Notes: a model not told the origin generated them from the sequence alone. A DNA stretch of 64,000 nucleotides from J027 sp034437655 (GCA_034437655.1 DAOTTU010000041.1:201051-265050), one strand, 5' to 3'. Shown: positions 18,270 through 27,211, counted from the stretch's first letter. Numbers and translations are program-made.

Positions 18270-18830
18270 ATGCGCAATACATTTCGAATGACATATGCTA
18301 TGCAATTCGTCGCGGGGCTCTGCGTTGCCGTTTCTTTGTTCCTGCCCTGGGATACAAAGTCACGTAGTGGCGTTGACCTTTTGCTACTGCCTATGGAACG
18401 GTTCACGATTCCGTTGGGGTTTTTTCATCCGCTCTGGGCTTTGTGGATTCTACCAGTGGCGATTTCGATTGTCATCCTACGCACAAGCTATAACTACGTC
18501 GACCACCGCTACCCTATCTGGATGGGCACCAATCGGTGGGTGATTCTGGGCGGCATTATGGTGATGGGGGGCTTGTTGTCAGTCTATGAAGCTAATGACA
18601 CCGACCCGGTGAATGGCTACTGGGCCTGTATGAGTTCACTGGCAATACTGTTGATCTTAACCGGGCTGGAAGGTATCATGCCCAAGCGTTTGCCACGCCG
18701 TGGACAAGCAACATGGCGCTTTGGCGACAAGATTTTCCACCCTTGCCCCCGTTGCGGGCGCTATAACGATGTTGAAGCACAAATTTGCTGGAACTGTGGC
18801 ATGGTTCAAGTTCCACACGAAAGGACGTAG
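18270..18830 (+). CDS. Membrane protein with C-terminal zinc ribbon
   Basis: A 186-residue protein with four hydrophobic segments in the first 130 residues (including MQFVAGLCVAVSLFLPW and LAILLILTGLEGI) followed by a cytoplasmic tail holding C-P-R-C-G and, 14 residues on, C-W-N-C-G. This is a classic four-Cys zinc ribbon. Such small ribbons on membrane proteins are common in Chloroflexota and have no fixed role. The start is ambiguous: the ATG at 18270 follows a TTG two codons earlier and has only a weak AAGG upstream. The next gene starts 8 bases after its stop. A TATGAT sequence about 40 bases upstream could be a -10 element, but I see no good -35. Confidence 0.75.
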   Translation: MRNTFRMTYAMQFVAGLCVAVSLFLPWDTKSRSGVDLLLLPMERFTIPLGFFHPLWALWILPVAISIVILRTSYNYVDHRYPIWMGTNRWVILGGIMVMGGLLSVYEANDTDPVNGYWACMSSLAILLILTGLEGIMPKRLPRRGQATWRFGDKIFHPCPRCGRYNDVEAQICWNCGMVQVPHERT

Positions 18831-18838
18831 ACAACACA

Positions 18839-19129
18839 ATGAGCAATGACAACAAACCGTCGACGCGCTTGCTAACCCTCGACGCCCTCAAACGCGCCAA
18901 TTCCCTGGCGCTAACGTTGCTGGTGGTGCTGGCCATTACTGCCTTCGGATTATTCATGGTGCTAGATGCGCTTGGCTGGGGGACGACAGGGGTACGCGCC
19001 ATGGTCGCGCTATTGGTCGCGCCGTTGATCCTGATTGTACTCGCTGGTGGGGCCTGGTTGTTCTGGCGGGCCGGTGATCACACCACAACAACACCGCATG
19101 AAGTCGAAGAAGAAGCTGTCAATGGATGA
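18839..19129 (+). CDS. Small two-helix membrane protein
   Basis: A 96-residue protein with two strongly hydrophobic segments (around LALTLLVVLAITAFGLFMVL and ALLVAPLILIVLAGGAWLFW) and short charged ends, the C-terminus being acidic (E-V-E-E-E). No family is recognised. The frame is open further upstream, but the ATG at 18839 is chosen because it follows the previous gene's stop by 8 bases and carries AAGGA about 14 bases upstream. Its 3' end overlaps the next start by 8 bases (ATGGATGA), so translation is probably coupled with the methyltransferase. It is best read as part of a three-gene cluster. Confidence 0.7.
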   Translation: MSNDNKPSTRLLTLDALKRANSLALTLLVVLAITAFGLFMVLDALGWGTTGVRAMVALLVAPLILIVLAGGAWLFWRAGDHTTTTPHEVEEEAVNG

Positions 19130-20021
19130 GCAAAGCCCACGCCGGGAAACAACGCCAGACAGCACCTATCAACGGTTGACGGATAAGTTACAGGTCCGTG
19201 GGCAAAATTTCTACGCGCTGTTGCGGTGTCCAGTGACCGGGGCACCATTAACACGTCAGGGGGATACGTTGGTCAGCGAGGCCGACCCCACGCTGACCTA
19301 TCCCATTGACGATAGCGGCATGGTGCAACTGGCGACACCAGCACAGCTCACAGAATTCGCCGCTGCGGAGCAAACTATCACGGCTACTTTTGCGCAAAAA
19401 AGCTGGCCGGCGATGCCGATTGAGGAATTTCGCCGCTTGCCACAAACCACGCCAACCGACTGGCCACCCGACTACTGGCAAGCGCGGGCCAATGTCACCG
19501 CTGACATGTGGCGCATCCTCGAAAACATTCGCCGTGAGCAAGAACGCCTACCCATCGGCCCAATGGGAACCGCCGTTGATTTTTCGAGCGGTATGGGCTG
19601 GCTAGGCTATGGTCTGGATGTGTCTGGGTATAACACAATTGTCCTCAGTCAACTGCGCGGTTCATATGGGCTGGGGCTATTCCCGTATTCGCGTTATCTG
19701 CGCGTGTTTGGTAGCTTGCAGGCACCGCCCCTAACGCCTGACAGCTTTGATCTTGTCACCTTTAGCTTTAGCCTGCATCTGATTGAAGACCAAAACGCCG
19801 CGTTGCAAAATGCGGCGACCCTGCTCAAAGCTGATGGCACGCTGGTCATACTGTCTGTTCAAGCCTTCGCGCTATCCGTGGTGAAAACAACGCTGGAAAA
19901 CGCTGGCCTGCGCGTTGAGACTCAATCAGTACGCGGGATTGGCAACCCACTGACCCGCACATTGCGATCTTTTACAGGCGCCGGAAAAACACCACCGCTG
20001 CTGATCGCACGCAAGGGTTAA
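19122..20021 (+). CDS. SAM-dependent methyltransferase-like protein with Trm112-like N-terminus
   Basis: In this 299-residue protein, residues about 25-70 (L-L-R-C-P-V-T-G-A-P-L ... Y-P-I-D-D-S-G) resemble the Trm112/UPF0434 fold that often precedes methyltransferase domains. The rest looks like a class I methyltransferase with a weak motif I (A-V-D-F-S-S-G-M-G instead of the usual D-x-G-x-G-x-G) and a post-motif segment (F-D-L-V-T-F-S-F-S-L-H-L-I-E-D) typical of Methyltransf_11. Substrate and activity are unknown, and the altered motif I leaves catalysis in doubt. The ATG at 19122 overlaps the upstream gene; a frame extension to 19035 is rejected because it reads through that gene in another frame. 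It is convergent with the thioredoxin-like gene, overlapping by 4 bases. Confidence 0.72.
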   Translation: MDEQSPRRETTPDSTYQRLTDKLQVRGQNFYALLRCPVTGAPLTRQGDTLVSEADPTLTYPIDDSGMVQLATPAQLTEFAAAEQTITATFAQKSWPAMPIEEFRRLPQTTPTDWPPDYWQARANVTADMWRILENIRREQERLPIGPMGTAVDFSSGMGWLGYGLDVSGYNTIVLSQLRGSYGLGLFPYSRYLRVFGSLQAPPLTPDSFDLVTFSFSLHLIEDQNAALQNAATLLKADGTLVILSVQAFALSVVKTTLENAGLRVETQSVRGIGNPLTRTLRSFTGAGKTPPLLIARKG

Positions 20022-20491
20022 ACATGTTTCTCAATAACGCTGAGGATCTGATCCTGCGAAGGATAATTGTCGTCTTCTGTTCCAACGAAGCGCCATAGCA
20101 CCGTGCGATTAGCGTCCAATAAATAGATACCAATTGGGCGTTCACCGGGTTCTTGCACAGCTTGAGTGAGCGTGTCGGCAACTTGCGTTTCTTCGTCGGC
20201 GTGTAATCCAAACGGAAGCGGGTGCGGGCTACTGATCGCAAAACTGTAGACGTTTGCCACCGGTTCAGGGACAATAAATACAGTGCCAATACCATGTGCT
20301 TGATAGCGCGGGTAACGGCGACGCATCTTGTTGATTTGGCTGACACAAAAAGGGCACCATGTTCCACGTAATACGTAGATCAGCAGGCCGTGTTCGCCCA
20401 TTTCTTGCGATAAACTTGAGGGCATGTTCTCAGCATTTGTGACCATGAGGTCAGGTAGTGTTGTGCCGATAGTGTACGGTTGTGTATTCAT
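20018..20491 (-). CDS. Peroxiredoxin/thioredoxin-fold protein (AhpC-TSA like)
   Basis: The 157-residue protein contains R-G-T-W-C-P-F-C-V near residue 48, a C-x-x-C redox motif at the start of a helix after a hydrophobic strand (G-L-L-I-Y-V-L). This is the arrangement of AhpC/TSA and Redoxin-family proteins. A later strand-turn segment (P-I-G-I-Y-L-L-D-A-N-R-T-V-L-W-R-F) is the typical second half of the fold. No signal peptide is visible, so it is probably cytoplasmic. It may reduce peroxides or act as a disulfide reductase; the sequence does not decide. The start at 20491 (MNTQPY) is favoured over one four codons upstream by GGAGGG at the right distance. It is divergent from the TIR-like/FHA gene. 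Confidence 0.82.
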   Translation of the reverse strand: MNTQPYTIGTTLPDLMVTNAENMPSSLSQEMGEHGLLIYVLRGTWCPFCVSQINKMRRRYPRYQAHGIGTVFIVPEPVANVYSFAISSPHPLPFGLHADEETQVADTLTQAVQEPGERPIGIYLLDANRTVLWRFVGTEDDNYPSQDQILSVIEKHV

Positions 20492-20548
20492 TTTTCCCTC
20501 CATATTTCGTTAACGTTTTGACGAGATTAGTCACTCAAAAGTTACCTT

Positions 20549-21697
20549 ATGAAAATCATTCTTATCTCTAGCATTGCAGATCGTGAGTGGGCCGCCAGCT
20601 TACTACCTCCCCTTGAAGAGGATGAGCATCGTGTCGACTTCATCACACCAGACAACGCCCCGCGCGCCATTGCTCGCAGCCCAGAAAGCGCCCTGCTGGT
20701 TGTCGTGTCACCAGAAAGTGCGCTCGGGGAGACGGCCGACTGGCTGGAACGTATCTGGCAACCCTTTCTGATGCATAACGGCACCGTTATTCCCTGCCTT
20801 GTGCCAGACGCCCCGCCCGGTGCAAAGAACTGGATGCCATACGATCTCTATGCACAGGTCCCCGTCGATTTCAGCGACCCGGATGCATTGCAATATCTTT
20901 TGAACCGCCTCGCACCGAAACGTCCAGCCCAAACGCCACCACCAGCCCCTACAATCGTAGACACGCCCACCATCGCTGCATCGAACACACAACCACCGTC
21001 AACGGATGTTACGCAACACCCCCCCACAATAACAACCGCATCGCCTGTGCCACCTATGCCCACAATGCCGCCGCCACCACCCCGTGACGATTCCCCGGGC
21101 AATACACCAGACTCGTTACAAGAAGCGCCACAGATGAACTTTTTCAATTATGTGTTGAGTATTGTCAGTGGGTTTATACTGGTCGTGCTAATCTGGTGGG
21201 CTGCGCTGCAACAAACCGTACCGGGGGGACCGTCGCTGTTGCTCTGGCTCGGCGGGCTGGCGCTGGTGCTGGGTTCACTGTTTGGGCTGGGGCAGATTGA
21301 ATTGATGCGCCGCAGACGGAAGCGCTATATTGAACAGCGCTATGTACAGGCCCAACAGTACGCAAAAAGCGATGTGAAACCAAACGTATACGTAGAGATC
21401 GTGCAGAGCTTTCGCCCGGAAGAAGTCGGGCTCATTTGGGACATGCGCGGAGACAGCTTCACTATCGGCACAAAACACGATGCCGACGTACCTCTGATTG
21501 CCCACACAGACCTCGAAGCACTGGTGGCAATTATTTTCTATGAGGATGGATTGTATTATGTGGAAAACGCCAGCCGCAAAATGACGCTACACCTTGTTGA
21601 CCAGCAGCTTGCGTCCGCTTCTACGGCTGTTTTAAATAACGGTGATCTGATAACCCTGTCGTCAATAATTTTGCAGTTTCGCGTTGACGTGGATTAG
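20549..21697 (+). CDS. TIR-like domain / transmembrane / FHA domain protein
   Basis: Four parts can be seen in the 382 residues. Residues 1 to about 125 resemble a TIR_2 domain: an opening strand K-I-I-L-I-S-S, then A-D-R-E-W-A, later L-V-V-V-S-P-E-S-A-L-G-E-T-A-D-W-L-E-R-I-W (the 'SP...S.W...E' box), and V-I-P-C-L-V-P. Residues 126-195 are a Pro/Thr-rich linker. Two TM helices follow (about 200-221 and 229-249). Residues about 290-382 form an FHA domain, with F-T-I-G-T-K-H-D-A-D-V, and would bind phosphothreonine. The TIR assignment is by pattern and uncertain, as the usual N-terminal 'SY' reads SS. If correct, it links phospho-signalling with a TIR module at the membrane; Ser/Thr kinase clients are plausible (see 50968). 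It is convergent with the FmdB gene, overlapping by 4 bases. Confidence 0.72.
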   Translation: MKIILISSIADREWAASLLPPLEEDEHRVDFITPDNAPRAIARSPESALLVVVSPESALGETADWLERIWQPFLMHNGTVIPCLVPDAPPGAKNWMPYDLYAQVPVDFSDPDALQYLLNRLAPKRPAQTPPPAPTIVDTPTIAASNTQPPSTDVTQHPPTITTASPVPPMPTMPPPPPRDDSPGNTPDSLQEAPQMNFFNYVLSIVSGFILVVLIWWAALQQTVPGGPSLLLWLGGLALVLGSLFGLGQIELMRRRRKRYIEQRYVQAQQYAKSDVKPNVYVEIVQSFRPEEVGLIWDMRGDSFTIGTKHDADVPLIAHTDLEALVAIIFYEDGLYYVENASRKMTLHLVDQQLASASTAVLNNGDLITLSSIILQFRVDVD

Positions 21698-22050
21698 CTC
21701 GCCTTTTTCTGCGCTGATGGTGCGTCAGAAGCAGACGTCTCGCTGCTTTTTTTGGAGTTAGACGTAGCACCATTCTCACTACTCTTGTTTTCTGTGCTAC
21801 CGTTTGCGGTGGTATTTTCACTACCATTCCCGTTACCATTGCTGCTGGTCGGGCGGGCGGCGTTCTTGCTGCGCGTGTCGGTTACATAGAACCCGGACCC
21901 CTTGAAAACAACGCCAGCGGGCTGAATCACACGGAACACCGAACCTTCAGTGTGACAGATAGTGCAGGTGTCTAACGGGTCGTCGCTAAAGCGTTGTCGT
22001 ACTTCAAATTCATTTTCACATTCACGGCATTGATAAGCATATATAGGCAT
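21694..22050 (-). CDS. FmdB-family zinc-ribbon protein
   Basis: A 118-residue protein whose first 60 residues are the FmdB/CxxC_CXXC_SSSS putative regulatory zinc ribbon: M-P-I-Y-A-Y-Q-C-R-E-C at the N-terminus, then C-T-I-C, followed by V-F-K-G-S-G-F-Y-V-T-D, the signature end of the domain. The remaining half is a low-complexity Ser/Asn/Ala/Lys tail, also common in the family. The biological role of these proteins is not settled; the name comes from a protein near formamidase genes. A GAGGGG ribosome site precedes the ATG. It lies beyond the terminator that closes the large operon upstream, so it is probably transcribed separately. Confidence 0.88.
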   Translation of the reverse strand: MPIYAYQCRECENEFEVRQRFSDDPLDTCTICHTEGSVFRVIQPAGVVFKGSGFYVTDTRSKNAARPTSSNGNGNGSENTTANGSTENKSSENGATSNSKKSSETSASDAPSAQKKAS

Positions 22051-22083
22051 TTTTCACCCCTCTTTGTCATCTTTCCGACACTC

Positions 22084-22113
22084 ATTGTATGGGAAAAGCC
22101 GAGGCTACAGCAA
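22084..22113 (-). promoter_or_regulatory. Possible promoter of the FmdB-family gene
   Basis: Read on the minus strand, TTGCTG and TACAAT are 18 bases apart, with TACAAT about 34 bases before the ATG at 22050. The -35 element falls inside the loop of the preceding terminator, so the assignment is tentative. Confidence 0.35.
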
Positions 22114-22123
22114 GCAACCTCGG
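22094..22123 (-). terminator. Rho-independent terminator closing the large glycosyltransferase operon
   Basis: On the minus strand CCGAGG (22123-22118) pairs with CCTCGG (22104-22099) across 13 bases and is followed by CTTTT. It lies 49 bases downstream of the stop of the giant GT-C/NHL gene and upstream of the FmdB gene. Confidence 0.7.
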
Positions 22124-22171
22124 TAAATTCTACTGAAACTCTGATGTTTGTCCGCTGACGATATTAGCGAC

Positions 22172-25100
22172 CTACCGTCCACCGGGGCGGAAGATGTCTG
22201 CATTCTCTTCAGGGTCAGCGTTAGCACAAACTCGCCAGACGCCCGCTTGCTTGACCAATTCAATCGATTGTAGCCCGACAGCCGCGATCCGAAATTCCTC
22301 GTTATCGCGGAACAGTGACAGCACACCATCAAATGACGCAGTCGCTGCGTTGCCATCGACATCTGCTTCTACAATAAACTCAGAATAGTTCGCGGGATAA
22401 CGATACGCTGCCGTGTCAAGGAAGAAGTCTTCTTCGTCGCGCACATCTGGTTCCAGTAACTGATCAGCTTCACAGTGGAGCGCGAGCCATGCTGCATAAT
22501 CGCCCTCAGTCTGTGCTTGCCAGTACGCTAACCCAACTTGCTCTACCGCTTCGATGTCGCTGGCCACGGCTGGCGGCACAACCTGTTCGGTGTCCGCTTC
22601 AGGGTTAGCAGCCTCGTCAACATCACCCGGCGCGGCGTTGGTATTGCCCGGCACCTCTCCCGTATAGGTAAAATCGTTGCGCGGTTGGAGGCTGCCGCTG
22701 ACGGTCAATGGCGGGAAGACCACAACCCGGCCAGCGCCCTCATCTGCAACATAGAGATTACCCTCAGCATCAAAAGCCATGCCTGCAACTTGCTGCACAC
22801 CGAGGGGCCCGGTGCCTTCAGCAGCGTCGAGCGGCGCGTTAAAGGCCGTCATTGCTTGCCCAGAGAGGTCATAGGCCACAACACGCGGGCCGTTGTTGGT
22901 CTCATTATTGTCCATGTCTGAGACGAGAATCATGGTACCATCCGGGGAAATCGTCAGGTAAGGACGGTTGTTGTTGCCACGTGTACCGGCCCACATGTTG
23001 ACATCCCATGCCCGCACGAACGTTCCATCGCGCCGGAACACTGATACCGCCGCGTTCCACGTCTCAGCAATGTAAAGCTGCCCCGAAATCGGATGCACAG
23101 CTAACCCGACTGGTTCCGGATCGTTGTTGAGCCCGCTTCCAGCGCTGGTGATGTCGCGCATAAACTGCCATTGCGGGTCATAGACGCGAATGCGGTGGTT
23201 GCCTGTATCCGAAACATAAATGAAGCCGTTGCGGTCAACGTCAACCTCGCGCGGCCCGAAGAAGGCAAAATTCGGGTTGCCAGCACCACTATTGCCGAAC
23301 CCTGTAACAAACTCACCGTCTAAGGTAAAGACCGCCACACGCCCATGATTGTTGTACCACGTATCCGCAACGTACAAATACCCATCTACTGGACTGATAG
23401 CGAGCCCCTGCGCACGGCTGAGCTGTCCTTCACCGATGATACGTACCAATGTACGCGCTTCGGGGTCATAGACAAGCACGCGGCTGTCGTCACCATCAGC
23501 AAGTTCGGTGTCACGGTCGGCAATGTACAGCAAGCCTTCTGGCCCAAAGACCATATCGGTCGGCGCACCATTGAACAGGCCCGTGCCAAAAGAGTCTATC
23601 GCGCTGACATCCCGCATTACCTGATCTTCAGGGTCAGGGACAAGGCGCTCTGCAACTGAGCGCCCATCCATGCCAGAGTCCCAAATTTGCACAGCGAAGT
23701 CACTGCGTACGTAAACATACAATCCATCCGAAACCGGCCAGCGCTCAATTTCAAAGGTAGAGTCACCACGACATTCATTGCGGACACGTTGCACGCAGGT
23801 ATTGTCCAGCGTAGCCGCAGCATCGGGGTTTTCGGGGTCGGTGATAAAGCACTGTGACTCAATGCGGTCATCCATGCACTTAGCCTCGGCATAGAGGTCG
23901 TAGTCGCGTTCCCACCAGATGTTCCAGATAGACTCACGCATAATACCAGCGGCGGGGTTCTTGGTGTCACTTTGCAGCGTTTCGTTGATGCCGTCGTAGT
24001 TCAGGAAGAAGTAGTCCTGCATTGGCCACCACAGGCGCGTTAAATCTCGCATGTAGAAGTCATCACCGAGCAGGCGCGAAACCTCGGCCCGTTTATCTGA
24101 CCCGACAATGACGACCATCGAGGATTCAATAGCCTCTCGATTGTTTTCGACTGCATCCGCATTGCAGCAAATAAAGCGCTTGTTCTCAAAATCACGCAGA
24201 TACCACAGCAGCGGCCAGCTTGAGGTGTCGTCATAAGCAATTTGCATGTTCATACCATCGGGATGACGCTCGGCCATATAGTACAGGTCATCAAGCGTGT
24301 CTTTCACAGCCGGGCCCGCATGTGCATAAACCCCGAATTCGGTTGGCAGGTCGTAGTTTACGTACGAGAATACCCACGCTGCACGCATCGTCAGGACTGC
24401 CAGCACAAGCGCCCCGGCACTGAACATCAAACGGCGCGAGTTCTTCCAGCCGATTTCAAAACTGGTCTGGACAATGAAGTATCCAGTGATCGCCACCGCA
24501 AGGAAAGCCGCCATCCAGCGACTGGTATCGGTCAGTTCACCCAGTTGGGCGTTATCACCCCGGAAGGGAAGTGGGCCACTGGTCGCAAACGGTAAGACCA
24601 TCTGCCAGAGCGCGATGAAGAAAACCGGAAGCACCAGCAACAGCAATGCCCAGCCACTCCGCTTGAGGTTCGACCAGTCTACCTGCTCAACAATACGCCC
24701 AAGATACCAGCCACCAATGAAAATGAAAGGGAGTGTCAGGTGGGTTGTGAGCCAGGGCATTTTTTCGCCAGCAATTGAGAGTGACACCAACACCAGTGCA
24801 GCCCAATACGCAATGAGTTGCAGTAGCGGAATACCACCGAGATATTCAATGTTGCTGGGGTCGTCGCGGCGGGCGAGTTCTTCGTCGTGGTCGTATTCTT
24901 CAGCCCAGCGCGGCATTGGTGGCCGTTGGGTGCGGAAGGCATGGTCGGCTTCAACGTTACTGAGCCATTCACGGTCCTCGTCAGCGTCATCGTATTCAGG
25001 TTCTGTTTCAGCAGCAACGCCTGCGTCTGTAGTCGCAAATTGCGCGGTTTGTCGTTCTTCACTGAGTACCGTATCGTCAGGTGTTTCCGCTTCCTGATCG

Positions 25101-27211
25101 CTAGAGGTCACGCGGTAGGCATCGTCTGCAACGACGTCTTCACGTTTGGCAGCAATAGTAGCTTCGTGTTCGCGACGAGCCTCAATTTCAGCCCGGCGAC
25201 TATCTCGACGGTGTTCGAATAACCAGGATAAGCCCGCAAAACCAGCCAAAGCCGTTAAGATCGTCGGCAAAAACTCATAGACCGGAAGCTGAATAAACAG
25301 ATAGTAGTATTGGGGTTGGCTACCACGCCGGACGTCTTGCTGTTCGAGCCAGTAACCCAACGAGCCAATGACCCCCGTCCCAACGCCGCGCCCATTCGTG
25401 AAGAATGTCGTGAAGAAAACAAGGAACAGTGCGGTAAACACGGCGACCACCAGCGGCCACACGCGCCAATTCCAGGCAAGGCCCACACTGGCTGACACGA
25501 GCAAGAAAGGAATGAGCGTGATTATCCCAGATGCCAACAACTCGCCGGCATAACGGTCAACAAGATCAAGCTGATACCCCGCCCAGAATAACGGAAACGC
25601 CGACAACCACGGGTATATCATCGTCCCCATCGCTATCAACACATCAAAGACGGGCTGTCGGTTCATAAATGCCCATGCGTAGGGCAAGGTAAAGCGTGAG
25701 ACAACCACCGCCACCACAACCGCCATATTGAAGATGATCGATAATAGGATTGGGGTGCGGTTAATGTCATCTGTTGCGGCAGCTTCATCAGTAGCGTTAG
25801 GGTCTACGGCTACCGCTTGCGTAGAGAGGCTTTCGCGCGGGGGGTGGCTGCTGCGCTCAAAATAGAACAAGCCCCCCGCTAACGTTACCGCTACAAGGAA
25901 TATCGCCAGCACATCTTGCCAGGGAGTAGACTTGATCGCCGCGATGAGCAACACCACGAAAACCAGTAGCAGAATAGGGAAAAACGCCCATTGAATGAAG
26001 TGATCGCGCTCGGTGGCGTTGACAAAGCGTTCCACACGTTCGACTGTCTCGCCTGCTTCCTGCGTCACCACGACCCGTTCAGCGATAATGCGGTTTTCAG
26101 CGCGGTCACCAGAGGGGTCTACCATGTAGAGCATACTGAAGGCCCATAGCGACATCACGCTACCGAGAACCGCCCCGGCCGTGATAAGCATCAGCGTAGA
26201 GCGCATATTCTTGAAGCCGTTGGCAAACATTCCGGCCATGCCCGGCTCAGGCCGTCCGGCAGACGCAAATGTGCGCACAAAGCCAATGGATTCAAACGCT
26301 GCAAACAACAACCCGGCAAAAATGAGTTGCCAGACCGTTTCGGGAATGTCTTCGGGGAAAATGCCACTGCCGACTTCGTAGAACGAATAGAACAACGAGC
26401 CGGCCAGATAGCCGAGTACCAGCGAAAACATGACGATCAACAGATGCCCGATTGTAAGCACCCAGCCCGGCGATTTACGGTAATTGATAAGTAATGCCTG
26501 TGTCGAATGGGAGTCGTAGGTATGCCCGATGCGCTGGAAAATTTCGGCGTCCTGAATCATGCGCATAATCCAGTACAACGTCAGGAAGCTACCAAAAATG
26601 GCGATATAGAAGAAGGATACCTCTTTAGACGCCAGCAGCAACGACATCGCCCCGGCGAGAATCGCAATATAAATGGGCCGCCGTTCACGCCGACCGTCGA
26701 CGTATTCCATCGTACACCACAACATCACCAGCGCGAAAAATATCGACGGGATGTCGTGACGGATATAGCGGCTGTAGTACAGCATCATCGGTGAGATGAG
26801 GAAGCCAACCGACGCAAAGATTGCCCCCCACTTGCCCAGCCAGCGCCGGAACAACAGCGGGAACATCACAATCGCAACGCCGAGTAGCGCAGTATAAATA
26901 CGGGCACTAAAGTCATTGTCCCCAAACAGAAAATAGAAAAACGCTGTAGCATGGAATAACAACGGCCCATGCATCAGCGGGGTGTGGTCAAAATTGCCCG
27001 TTTCGAATAATTCCCATGAATAATAGGTGTGCAGGCTTTCGTCGTGGCTCATCACGCGCACGCCCAGATCCCAGAAGCGGGTCAACACTGCGACAATCAA
27101 AATAGCAGTGTAGACCACAACCTCCCAGTTAATGGTATAGACACGCGCCAGCACAGCGTCGAAAGCCAGCGGTTGGCGCTTTGAACTTGAGGGTTGAGTA
27201 ATCGTTGCCAT
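22172..27211 (-). CDS. Giant TIGR03663-type GT-C membrane protein with NHL beta-propeller
   Basis: A 1,679-residue protein. The N-terminus matches the TIGR03663 group of putative GT39-like glycosyltransferases: a first loop with S-H-D-E-S-L-H and M-H-G-P-L-L-F-H, where the Asp-Glu pair is the usual GT-C metal/catalytic site. Many TM helices run to about residue 675. A highly charged, Glu/Arg/Asp-rich segment follows (about 677-780), then more TM helices to about residue 960. An extracytoplasmic region comes next with W-P-L-L-W-Y-L-R-D-F, also seen in the 28442-30760 protein in weaker form. Residues about 1207-1504 are NHL-type repeats (D-x-x-G-x-x-Y-V-A-D/S-D-T), and the last 120 residues look like an NTF2/SnoaL-type fold. 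The donor would be a lipid-linked sugar, by analogy. It is the last gene of the operon. Confidence 0.85.
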   Translation of the reverse strand: MATITQPSSSKRQPLAFDAVLARVYTINWEVVVYTAILIVAVLTRFWDLGVRVMSHDESLHTYYSWELFETGNFDHTPLMHGPLLFHATAFFYFLFGDNDFSARIYTALLGVAIVMFPLLFRRWLGKWGAIFASVGFLISPMMLYYSRYIRHDIPSIFFALVMLWCTMEYVDGRRERRPIYIAILAGAMSLLLASKEVSFFYIAIFGSFLTLYWIMRMIQDAEIFQRIGHTYDSHSTQALLINYRKSPGWVLTIGHLLIVMFSLVLGYLAGSLFYSFYEVGSGIFPEDIPETVWQLIFAGLLFAAFESIGFVRTFASAGRPEPGMAGMFANGFKNMRSTLMLITAGAVLGSVMSLWAFSMLYMVDPSGDRAENRIIAERVVVTQEAGETVERVERFVNATERDHFIQWAFFPILLLVFVVLLIAAIKSTPWQDVLAIFLVAVTLAGGLFYFERSSHPPRESLSTQAVAVDPNATDEAAATDDINRTPILLSIIFNMAVVVAVVVSRFTLPYAWAFMNRQPVFDVLIAMGTMIYPWLSAFPLFWAGYQLDLVDRYAGELLASGIITLIPFLLVSASVGLAWNWRVWPLVVAVFTALFLVFFTTFFTNGRGVGTGVIGSLGYWLEQQDVRRGSQPQYYYLFIQLPVYEFLPTILTALAGFAGLSWLFEHRRDSRRAEIEARREHEATIAAKREDVVADDAYRVTSSDQEAETPDDTVLSEERQTAQFATTDAGVAAETEPEYDDADEDREWLSNVEADHAFRTQRPPMPRWAEEYDHDEELARRDDPSNIEYLGGIPLLQLIAYWAALVLVSLSIAGEKMPWLTTHLTLPFIFIGGWYLGRIVEQVDWSNLKRSGWALLLLVLPVFFIALWQMVLPFATSGPLPFRGDNAQLGELTDTSRWMAAFLAVAITGYFIVQTSFEIGWKNSRRLMFSAGALVLAVLTMRAAWVFSYVNYDLPTEFGVYAHAGPAVKDTLDDLYYMAERHPDGMNMQIAYDDTSSWPLLWYLRDFENKRFICCNADAVENNREAIESSMVVIVGSDKRAEVSRLLGDDFYMRDLTRLWWPMQDYFFLNYDGINETLQSDTKNPAAGIMRESIWNIWWERDYDLYAEAKCMDDRIESQCFITDPENPDAAATLDNTCVQRVRNECRGDSTFEIERWPVSDGLYVYVRSDFAVQIWDSGMDGRSVAERLVPDPEDQVMRDVSAIDSFGTGLFNGAPTDMVFGPEGLLYIADRDTELADGDDSRVLVYDPEARTLVRIIGEGQLSRAQGLAISPVDGYLYVADTWYNNHGRVAVFTLDGEFVTGFGNSGAGNPNFAFFGPREVDVDRNGFIYVSDTGNHRIRVYDPQWQFMRDITSAGSGLNNDPEPVGLAVHPISGQLYIAETWNAAVSVFRRDGTFVRAWDVNMWAGTRGNNNRPYLTISPDGTMILVSDMDNNETNNGPRVVAYDLSGQAMTAFNAPLDAAEGTGPLGVQQVAGMAFDAEGNLYVADEGAGRVVVFPPLTVSGSLQPRNDFTYTGEVPGNTNAAPGDVDEAANPEADTEQVVPPAVASDIEAVEQVGLAYWQAQTEGDYAAWLALHCEADQLLEPDVRDEEDFFLDTAAYRYPANYSEFIVEADVDGNAATASFDGVLSLFRDNEEFRIAAVGLQSIELVKQAGVWRVCANADPEENADIFRPGGR

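Noticed and set aside
24474..25097. 207-codon open frame on the plus strand inside the giant GT-C/NHL gene
   Set aside because: Ser/Arg-rich composition and the lack of any ribosome site mark it as a shadow of the minus-strand gene.
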